Virus record (IMG/VR): IMGVR_UViG_3300005918_000172
Coordinates: 1-20,321 of that record
Reading direction: 5' to 3' (one strand)
Source of the DNA: a virus
DNA length: 20,321 nucleotides
Part shown: positions 14,386-20,321 of the stretch, piece after piece
How the letters are laid out: every line of letters starts with the position of its first letter
How positions within the stretch are numbered: position 1 is the stretch's first letter
The notes under the pieces: generated by a model
Databases searched by the model: none
What the model was told of the DNA's origin: nothing
Seen by the model: only the letters and a program-made list of their open reading frames with translations
Position numbers and translations under genes: made by a program

Positions 14386-15588
14386 TTAATGTGCTCTTTT
14401 GATTTGTTCTCTTGCATATCTTCTTCTTAAAAATGGGTTATCCTTTAGATGTTGCCTTTGTGCTTTTTGCCATTCTAAAACTTTACTATGTGCTTTCCTT
14501 CCTGCTGTTTTATCAAGAGTAACGGTTTCTCTCCGTTTCCAATCTCTTATATTCTTTTCTATTTGTCTTTGCCTTTGGCTTGCTTTATAAGTTATATCCT
14601 GTGCTTTTAACCGTCCTTTTTCATCAATTAGATTCTGCACGTTTGGGTCAACATTAACTTCCTGCTTCGGAGATAACCCAATAAAATAAGGAGAAATATC
14701 ATGGGCACAATTTGGATGAAATAAGCCTCCACTTATGGCATCATTTAAACTTGGGTATCTATCACTCTTTCCAGATTGGCTTAGGATTCTACCTTCCCAA
14801 GGCGAACATAATTGGCATGATGTAAAATGTGCGGATACTCTAACTAAATCATAACCATATTCCTCATACCTGTTTAAGCTTGCCTGTACTGCGGAATGCC
14901 CGGATATTGTTCTTGCGGACATTTCAGCATACGCATCAAGGCTCATTTTTCTACCATTTGCATATGTTATCGATTGTAACCCTTTTTCAGCATACTCGTT
15001 TAACATTGCTTGAGAAAATGCCCTTCTAGTGAATATATCAGATTCCCGGAACATAGTTTCTCCTGCTTTTACTGCAACATCCCGATATAAATCTTTTGTT
15101 ACTCTTAACACCTGTAAGCTTGTTCCTTCAAAAGATTTGTATGCCGCATCTCTAAATACATTGAATTGCGTTAAATGGTTAGGTATATCCTTAAACCTTG
15201 CTTTCAAGGTTGAACCGATAGGAGCTGAAAACACTAAAGGGTCTGTACTATTTGCAAGAGGAACTGCGTTTGAGATATTTTGTGTAGGCTTCCTTATATT
15301 TACTCCAGCTTTCCTTAAAATTCCAAGTTCTTGCTCTGTGTATTGAACTCCACTTAGGTATGCTGTTGCAAGGTCATTATCTGCCCATGCTTTCCATTTT
15401 TTGTTCCAGACAGAAAGAACTGTGTTTATCTTTTTAGTGTAAGGTAAACTTGCCTGTATGATAGCTTCAGGATTTGCAATTGCTATTTTATTAAGTTTTA
15501 CAAGCTCATTTCCAACATCTAAGACAACATCTTCTGCCGCTAATACTAATGGACTTGCTAGGCTTTCATAAGTTCCCGGGTTTATCAT
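14386..15588 (-). CDS. Minor capsid protein (Mu F-like / Phage_min_cap2 type)
   Basis: A 400-residue protein next to the portal, the standard place for the minor head protein thought to be carried inside the capsid. The clear marker is residues 255-300: HFTSCQLCSPWEGRILS with Cys258 and Cys261, then YPSLNDA, then LFHPNCAHDISPY with His291, Cys294 and His296, a likely metal-binding set conserved in this family. The C-terminus (about 320-400) is strongly basic and helical, suitable for DNA contact. The ATG at 15588 has AGGA upstream and overlaps the preceding gene by 23 bases. No added toxin domain of the kind sometimes fused to this family is visible. Confidence 0.9.
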   Translation of the reverse strand: MINPGTYESLASPLVLAAEDVVLDVGNELVKLNKIAIANPEAIIQASLPYTKKINTVLSVWNKKWKAWADNDLATAYLSGVQYTEQELGILRKAGVNIRKPTQNISNAVPLANSTDPLVFSAPIGSTLKARFKDIPNHLTQFNVFRDAAYKSFEGTSLQVLRVTKDLYRDVAVKAGETMFRESDIFTRRAFSQAMLNEYAEKGLQSITYANGRKMSLDAYAEMSARTISGHSAVQASLNRYEEYGYDLVRVSAHFTSCQLCSPWEGRILSQSGKSDRYPSLNDAISGGLFHPNCAHDISPYFIGLSPKQEVNVDPNVQNLIDEKGRLKAQDITYKASQRQRQIEKNIRDWKRRETVTLDKTAGRKAHSKVLEWQKAQRQHLKDNPFLRRRYAREQIKRAH

Positions 15589-15991
15589 TTTTCAATTCCT
15601 CATTCCTTTTCTCAATACTTTCCCATAGTCTTACTTTGGTTATTTTTATAAAACAATTCCCTTCTTCAATAAATCTGTTTGCTTTGTACATGCCTTTTGC
15701 ATCTTTTTTCTCTACTGCAACAACTAATATTTCAATCCCTCTCTTATATATTTTAATAGCTTCAAATAAGTATTTATGAGCTTCCTCATATATGCTTGGA
15801 GATATGATATATTTGATATTTCTATAGCAATTATATAAAGTATCACTTATTTTAGAATAATCAAGGTTTCCTGATGTTGCAATTTCTTCCATTGAATTTA
15901 AAGCATTTGCTATAGAGGTTGTAAGCTTCCCTGTTTCAAGTCTGTACTCATATTCAATTTTCGTTTCCCATTTAAACATTTTGTTATTCAT
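15566..15991 (-). CDS. Unknown helical protein between portal and minor capsid genes
   Basis: A 141-residue protein, predicted nearly all helical: YEYRLETGKLTTSIANALNS, YEEAHKYLFEAIKIYKRGIE, AKGMYKANRFIEEGNCFIKI. The spaced Tyr/Ala pattern resembles TPR-like helical pairs, but I cannot assign a family. The ATG at 15991 is preceded by GGAGG with a 6-base spacer and overlaps the portal stop by 8 bases; the end overlaps the minor capsid start by 23 bases. Tight coupling on both sides suggests a virion-assembly or co-regulated role, although the portal and minor capsid genes are usually adjacent in this phage type. Confidence 0.7.
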   Translation of the reverse strand: MNNKMFKWETKIEYEYRLETGKLTTSIANALNSMEEIATSGNLDYSKISDTLYNCYRNIKYIISPSIYEEAHKYLFEAIKIYKRGIEILVVAVEKKDAKGMYKANRFIEEGNCFIKITKVRLWESIEKRNEELKNDKPGNL

Positions 15992-17471
15992 CTGTTACCT
16001 CCGTTTTATTAGTATTCTCAAAAGGCAGGTCATTTATCCCCTGTTCTTTTAAAATTTTATCAACTTCTTCTTCAATGGCTGTTTCTTCCCATTCTGGATT
16101 AAGCCTTTTTACTTTTGAATAAGTGGATACGGTTTTTGCTTGCTCCAAATTCCTTATAGTTTCAGAAACATCTTTCGGGTCAATTATGATACTATCTTCA
16201 AGCGTGATTGTTACTTCTTGTGGCTTGTAAGACGTAGATAAATTGCTTTGGATATCCATCTGTTGCATTTGCATAAATAAAGAAGCTAATGCCGGTTGCC
16301 AGTATCTTCCCTTTTTCTCTCTTGTAAGCAAGCTTTTTCTTTCTCTGATTCTTAAAGCAGTCCCTGATTCTGCCTTACCGTCAATATTAAGCCCAAAGGT
16401 TTGTGCTGAGTAGCCACTTTGTGTAACTATCTGAGTAAATAAAGATTCACAAGCCTTTAAGTGTTGCTCAACTCTGATGTCAAATTGTACTTGCTCAATA
16501 GGTTTTATGCTTTCTCCTCCTAAACGCCAAGGGGCTAACTTTAATTTAACGAACGCTTTTTGAAACTTATTAAACTTAGAATTTATATCCAATATTTCTT
16601 GGTCAATAAGCACTTGTGCCAAACCCATCTCAATGTCACGAATTAAACTTGACCATGTAAAGTCAAGACTATCCATCAATGAAATAACGCTATCAAAATC
16701 GTTTATTCCCATAGGTGAGTTTGGGTCTAGTCTGTTAGGTCGCATATTTGGAACGTAAACACAACCAAGTCCTTCCATCTTGTACCTTATATCTTCGAGT
16801 TTAAGATATTTTGTTTCTTCGATTGATTCCATATCTACTTCTCTACCAATCTTTACTTTTGTTCCTCTATATAATCTATACTCAATTAAAAGGTATCCGT
16901 TATCTCTGCTTCTATTCTCGAACAATCTCCACACTCTTTCGCCACCTTGCGTTTCTTTCACAACCCTATAAAATAAAACCTCTGACAGTCTATCTCTCCA
17001 AAAAGTAGGAAAAGCCTGCGAAGGCAAGATGCAAGTCAATATGGGAATCTTAACTAAATCAGGCTCTATGTCAAGTTTTAAGAAAACACCGCTTAATGCG
17101 GCGGCAAGTTCTGCGGCTTCAAGCAGTTTTTGTAATAATCCATTTTCCTTTATAAACATTGAAATTCTATCTCCACTATTTTTTGCCGCCTCATCATATT
17201 CGATTTTAGGCATCTCTGCAAATAGGAGATTTGAACTCGTTGCCGCAATATCTCCTGCCGCTGGGATATGTACTCCTGTTTGCCTTTCTTCCTTTTCAAG
17301 CCTTGCCCAGAATCTACCTGTTTCGGTATCTGGATAAAGGTCTATAGAAGAATATAACTCTAATAATTGCTGTGGGTCACCTGAATACCATGCTTCCCAT
17401 TCTCTCCACTTCCTAAACCAATATGCCCAATTTTCTGGAGGGAAACTACTTCCTGCTTCTATAAATGCCAC
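15984..17471 (-). CDS. Portal protein (SPP1 gp6 / A118 type)
   Basis: About 495 residues, forming the twelve-subunit ring through which DNA enters the head. Visible family features are the N-terminal WYSGDPQQL, GVHIPAAGDIAATSSNLLFA, the central PNRLDPNSPMGINDFDSVIS, and SLMDSLDFTWSSLIRDIEMG. The C-terminal half has FGLNIDGKAESGTALRIRER followed by KSLLTREKKG, a hallmark of A118/SPP1-like portals. A TTG at 17480 directly abuts the Shine-Dalgarno AAGGAG; the GTG at 17471, nine bases away, is the better start (reads MAFIEAG). It lies between the large terminase and head genes as expected. Confidence 0.93.
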   Translation of the reverse strand: MAFIEAGSSFPPENWAYWFRKWREWEAWYSGDPQQLLELYSSIDLYPDTETGRFWARLEKEERQTGVHIPAAGDIAATSSNLLFAEMPKIEYDEAAKNSGDRISMFIKENGLLQKLLEAAELAAALSGVFLKLDIEPDLVKIPILTCILPSQAFPTFWRDRLSEVLFYRVVKETQGGERVWRLFENRSRDNGYLLIEYRLYRGTKVKIGREVDMESIEETKYLKLEDIRYKMEGLGCVYVPNMRPNRLDPNSPMGINDFDSVISLMDSLDFTWSSLIRDIEMGLAQVLIDQEILDINSKFNKFQKAFVKLKLAPWRLGGESIKPIEQVQFDIRVEQHLKACESLFTQIVTQSGYSAQTFGLNIDGKAESGTALRIRERKSLLTREKKGRYWQPALASLFMQMQQMDIQSNLSTSYKPQEVTITLEDSIIIDPKDVSETIRNLEQAKTVSTYSKVKRLNPEWEETAIEEEVDKILKEQGINDLPFENTNKTEVTDE

Positions 17472-17487
17472 TTGAACCAACTCCTTA

Positions 17488-18855
17488 TTATTTCTTTTCG
17501 TCTACTAATAAATGCGACTTTGAAGCCGCCCATGCCGTTAATGCATCTGCCGTATGGTCTTCTACCTTATCAACAACTTCGTGTTCCGCATTTTTGTAAT
17601 GATATTTCTGTAACTCTTTTCTAAACTCTAAATCTGAAAAGCCTATCATCTTTTTGTCAAATAAAAATCTTACAACATCAATTCCTTTTCCTTTCCATTT
17701 ACCAAAAGCAACTGGGATAATCTCTGTTGCAATCCTTCTCTGCCTAAATATCTTTTGTAGGGTTATGTTAGAATCCTTTGGAGATATGTCAGTATAAAGC
17801 GTTGTTACCTTACTTTTTATACATTCATCTGCAATCGCTTCACATCTATCTGTTAATTCAATATATTCCCATCTTAAGGTTTTAGGTACTGAAAATCGTT
17901 CTTTCATATCCTGTATTATATGTAATACTGTGCAAGTATAACCCCAATCAATGCCTCCCTGTGTCTTTAACTTTAGATTGACTTCATCATTCTTCCCTCG
18001 TTCATATGCTTGTCTTACAAGTTCAAAGTCATAAATCGATTCTCCAATTGTTGGTCTTTTCAGTAAATACTCTGCATCCCACATAGCTTCTGTAGTTATT
18101 TTCTTCTTTCTTGCTATCTCGTCATTCTTCCAGAAACCTCTAGGTTCTCGGACTTCTTCAACACACCATCTATAAACTTTTACTCCTCTTTTATCTACAT
18201 CATCAACTAATTCACTCATTAATCCAAACGCATTATGTAAAGTTGAGCTTGCTAATGTCTGTTCTGGTATTCCATAGTTAGCTTTTGGCTGTCCTAGTGC
18301 CGCATCAAAGAGCGGTTTTGCCATTTCATCCACTTCATCAAGTCTTAATCTTTGTGGATGGGGTCCTCTTACTGATTTTTGAGAAGCCGCCAATGCTTGA
18401 ACCCATGAACCATTTGTTAGTCTATATCCATGCCCTGCAACTTGTCTTGTTATTAACATCTGTATTGGAGCTTTCGGCATCTGCCAAAATATACGGAGAT
18501 AATTAATACATCTTTGTGACTGGTCCATAGAACCACCTAAAACAGTAGTCCCACAATTCTCTTTAAATACACTTTCCAGATAACTTAATACTGCAAGATT
18601 ATGAGTTTTCCCTGACCCTCTCATGGCTAACCATACCGGGAACGCATCTATATCTACATCTGCATAAGCATCCCAAATTGCATCTAATGGTGACATATGT
18701 CCTTCACAAAAAGCAGGATGAGGAAGTATTGTTCCTAGTACCACCGCACAATATACAGCAAGATGTTCCTTGCTTCTAGGAGCAGTTCCTTCAAATGTAC
18801 TACTGTTGTAATCTTTGACGCATAATTTGTTTTTAGGAATGGTTAATGTACTCAA
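17488..18855 (-). CDS. terL: Terminase large subunit
   Basis: A 455-residue packaging motor with both domains complete. The ATPase has Walker A AMRGSGKT (77-84), Walker B RLRLDE (169-174) and the coupling motif SST (203-205). The nuclease has Asp303 in GIDWG, Asp356 in LYTDIS and Asp433/Asp437 in EDHTADAL. It translocates DNA into the prohead and cuts the concatemer. The start is TTG at 18855, supported by GAAGGAG eight bases upstream and no nearby ATG. It begins two bases after the small subunit stop. The sequence alone does not settle pac versus cos packaging. Confidence 0.95.
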   Translation of the reverse strand: MSTLTIPKNKLCVKDYNSSTFEGTAPRSKEHLAVYCAVVLGTILPHPAFCEGHMSPLDAIWDAYADVDIDAFPVWLAMRGSGKTHNLAVLSYLESVFKENCGTTVLGGSMDQSQRCINYLRIFWQMPKAPIQMLITRQVAGHGYRLTNGSWVQALAASQKSVRGPHPQRLRLDEVDEMAKPLFDAALGQPKANYGIPEQTLASSTLHNAFGLMSELVDDVDKRGVKVYRWCVEEVREPRGFWKNDEIARKKKITTEAMWDAEYLLKRPTIGESIYDFELVRQAYERGKNDEVNLKLKTQGGIDWGYTCTVLHIIQDMKERFSVPKTLRWEYIELTDRCEAIADECIKSKVTTLYTDISPKDSNITLQKIFRQRRIATEIIPVAFGKWKGKGIDVVRFLFDKKMIGFSDLEFRKELQKYHYKNAEHEVVDKVEDHTADALTAWAASKSHLLVDEKK

Positions 18856-18857
18856 TT

Positions 18858-19418
18858 TTATTGCTCCTTCTGCCGCTGTTTTTCATTTATCTTTGAGATT
18901 ATATCTTCTGCTTCATCTTCTTTATCTGCTTCTTTTGTCTTCCCATCTTCTTCTTTTACTTTAACTTCTGGATATAATTCATTGTATGCATTTTCAATCT
19001 TCTTTTCAGTAAACTTATGCTCCTCTGTTGCTTCGCTTCTATCTGTTGCTTCTCCCATAAGTAGTAAGTCAAGTTTTATTAACTTCTCTAAATCGCTTAC
19101 CTCCATAATTAAAGATAACTTGTCATTCGCTTTTAACCTTTCAACAAACCTAGAAACTAATACATTGACAATTTTCCTGTAGTTTGCCTTTTCATTTACT
19201 ACTGCTTTCTTTGTTTTTTCTTCAAGCTTTTTACCTATCTCAATATCTCTTTGAACAACACGTTCTGCCCAATTGAAACTTTGCGACCATTTCTTTATAG
19301 AGGTTTCAGAAACGGAGAATTCTTTTGCAACTTTAGAGTAACTCCGTTTATCTCCTATTAAATAATAATATTCAAATGCTTCTTTGTGTCTCAATGTTTC
19401 CTGTTTTATACTTTTCAT
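18858..19418 (-). CDS. terS: Terminase small subunit
   Basis: A 186-residue protein with an N-terminal helix-turn-helix of the type found in Gram-positive phage small terminases: YSKVAKEFSVSETSIKKWSQ (residues about 27-46), followed by NWAERV. The middle is helical and suited to ring assembly; the last 50 residues are acidic/basic low complexity (EDGKTKEADKEDEAEDI) that may contact the large subunit. It recognises the packaging site and is encoded directly before the large subunit. The Shine-Dalgarno AGGTTGTGAG before the ATG is weak. Confidence 0.88.
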   Translation of the reverse strand: MKSIKQETLRHKEAFEYYYLIGDKRSYSKVAKEFSVSETSIKKWSQSFNWAERVVQRDIEIGKKLEEKTKKAVVNEKANYRKIVNVLVSRFVERLKANDKLSLIMEVSDLEKLIKLDLLLMGEATDRSEATEEHKFTEKKIENAYNELYPEVKVKEEDGKTKEADKEDEAEDIISKINEKQRQKEQ

Positions 19419-19422
19419 AATC

Positions 19423-19947
19423 TCACAACCTTAAAATAAAAGCGGCTTTGCTATACTCTGAATTCCCTTTTGAGAGCATATCCAAAAAAGCACTTCTAGA
19501 TATATCCGACAACCTGAAAACTTCTTCTTTGCTCATTCCAAGCTGTTTCCCTATAACTTCAACTGGGGTTCCATCCCTTATAAGTTTCTGTATAATCTTT
19601 TTCATTGGTTCTAATAAGTGAACGCCTCTTGCCCTGTTATGAGTTATAGTCCCATAAATATCTTCGCTTTCATCTTCATGCGAAACAATCACAACTGGAA
19701 TCTTATTTTTAAGCTTACTCTTTAAAGGTTCCCTTCCTGATAAAAGCCATCTATGAAAGCCATCAATGATAGTTCCGTCTGGCCTTATAACAATTGGCAT
19801 TGTCCACCCATTAGATAAAATTGATGAAAGTAATAATTTTAAGTTTTCCTCACTTACTTTATTTGGATTATAGTCATTCGCTTTCAAAGTATCTCTATCT
19901 ACTATTTTGACATTGCTTACTGGTTTTAAAATATCAATGTTTTCCAT
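19423..19947 (-). CDS. ParB/sulfiredoxin-fold nuclease-like protein
   Basis: A 174-residue protein. Residues 12-110 are a ParB N-terminal (ParB/Srx) domain with the central motif IIDGFHRWLL (60-69) and a second box NRARGVH (104-110). Residues 129-148 fit a helix-turn-helix (VIGKQLGMSKEEVFRLSDIS). Such ParB-like proteins are common near phage terminases. They may bind the packaging region, act as a nuclease, or regulate; CTP binding via the GxxR-like boxes is possible. GGGGAG precedes the ATG at 19947, which overlaps the upstream gene by 14 bases. There is no ParA partner here, so plasmid-type partition is unlikely. Confidence 0.85.
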   Translation of the reverse strand: MENIDILKPVSNVKIVDRDTLKANDYNPNKVSEENLKLLLSSILSNGWTMPIVIRPDGTIIDGFHRWLLSGREPLKSKLKNKIPVVIVSHEDESEDIYGTITHNRARGVHLLEPMKKIIQKLIRDGTPVEVIGKQLGMSKEEVFRLSDISRSAFLDMLSKGNSEYSKAAFILRL

Positions 19948-20317
19948 TCTTAATCTCCCCTTCTTTCAATTTATTTGTATAAGCAACTTGAAACTTATTT
20001 GTCATTGACCTTGCTTTCCTTGACTTACTATCTCCGGTTATCAATGAATCATAAACCAACTCCCAAAGGCTTGTTTTCGTCTCTAGTACAAACCAATATT
20101 TTAGAACTATCTTTTTAAGTAAAAGAGCATTCGACCTTAAATTTGTTGTTTTTAGATGCTTATTTACATTACTAAAAATTTCTAGAGTTTTCTTTCTCCA
20201 ATCTATGTCTTTGTCTTCTTGTTCCTTCCTCCCTTTTGAGTGTTTACCAAACATTTCAGAATCCCAATACAATAAAACGAGATATGCGTTTGGTTCACGT
20301 TTTAAAATTCTTTCCAT
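19934..20317 (-). CDS. Unknown basic protein at the window edge
   Basis: From the ATG at 20317 this encodes 127 residues, Lys/Arg-rich and helical (WRKKTLEIFSNVNKHLKTTN, LLLKKIVLKYWFVLET), with no motif I recognise. Only four bases lie upstream in the window and the frame is still open there, so the true start may be further right and no Shine-Dalgarno can be judged. It overlaps the ParB-like gene. Position before the terminase suggests an early-late boundary or packaging accessory function, but this is unsupported. Confidence 0.6.
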   Translation of the reverse strand: MERILKREPNAYLVLLYWDSEMFGKHSKGRKEQEDKDIDWRKKTLEIFSNVNKHLKTTNLRSNALLLKKIVLKYWFVLETKTSLWELVYDSLITGDSKSRKARSMTNKFQVAYTNKLKEGEIKNGKH

Positions 20318-20321
20318 TAAA

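Noticed and set aside
19423-19947. Plasmid-type partition system
   Set aside because: The ParB-like protein has no ParA neighbour and no parS-like iterated sites visible; it sits in a packaging context.
1-20321. Numerous open frames of 60-170 codons on the plus strand
   Set aside because: All lie antisense to well-supported minus-strand genes, lack consistent Shine-Dalgarno sequences, and translate into low-complexity Ser/Phe/Leu-rich products typical of antisense shadows.
1-20321. CRISPR arrays, tRNA or rRNA genes, insertion sequences, integrase or attachment sites
   Set aside because: No regularly spaced repeats, cloverleaf-like sequences, transposase motifs or recombinase frames were seen; genes occupy nearly all of the window.

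Overview
This window is part of the late region of a tailed phage or prophage with a long-tail (siphovirus-type) gene plan. Every supportable gene is on the minus strand, so transcription runs from about 20.3 kb down to 1. The DNA is AT-rich. Genes are packed with short ATGA-type overlaps, Shine-Dalgarno sequences are strong (AAGGAG, GGAGG), and TTG or GTG starts are common. Together these point to a low-GC Gram-positive host (Bacillota); genus cannot be fixed from the sequence. The morphogenesis order resembles the Listeria A118 type.

Read in the direction of transcription: packaging and portal (20317-15984) comprise an unknown basic protein, a ParB-like protein, terminase small and large subunits and the portal. 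An unknown 141-residue protein and a minor capsid protein with a CxxC/HPNCxH motif follow (15991-14386). Next comes a block of about 6.8 kb that does not belong to the standard plan (14329-7754). It holds two small unknown proteins, a small HAD phosphatase, a MurB domain fused to a polysaccharide pyruvyl transferase domain, two GT32-type glycosyltransferases, an IspD/TarI-like cytidylyltransferase, a short-chain dehydrogenase, and a teichoic-acid-type polyol-phosphate transferase carrying two N-terminal repeats. The head genes then resume: scaffold, major capsid and a SAP/HeH-like protein, then four head-tail connector or neck proteins (7574-3873). The tail genes are the tube protein, a chaperone pair joined by a predicted -1 frameshift, and a tape measure protein that runs off the left edge.

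The block between the minor capsid gene and the scaffold gene is the main point of interest. Its enzymes could make an activated polyol (CDP-ribitol or similar), transfer polyol phosphate, add sugars and add pyruvyl or lactyl groups. Being embedded among virion genes, it is probably expressed late. It may decorate the virion or alter the host wall during late infection. This is inference; no acceptor or product can be read from sequence.

Two base-composition signals also stand out on a by-eye scan of the whole window. I found no GATC site at all. GCWGC occurs only three times, although GCSGC occurs about 47 times. Both fit selection by host restriction or methylation systems.
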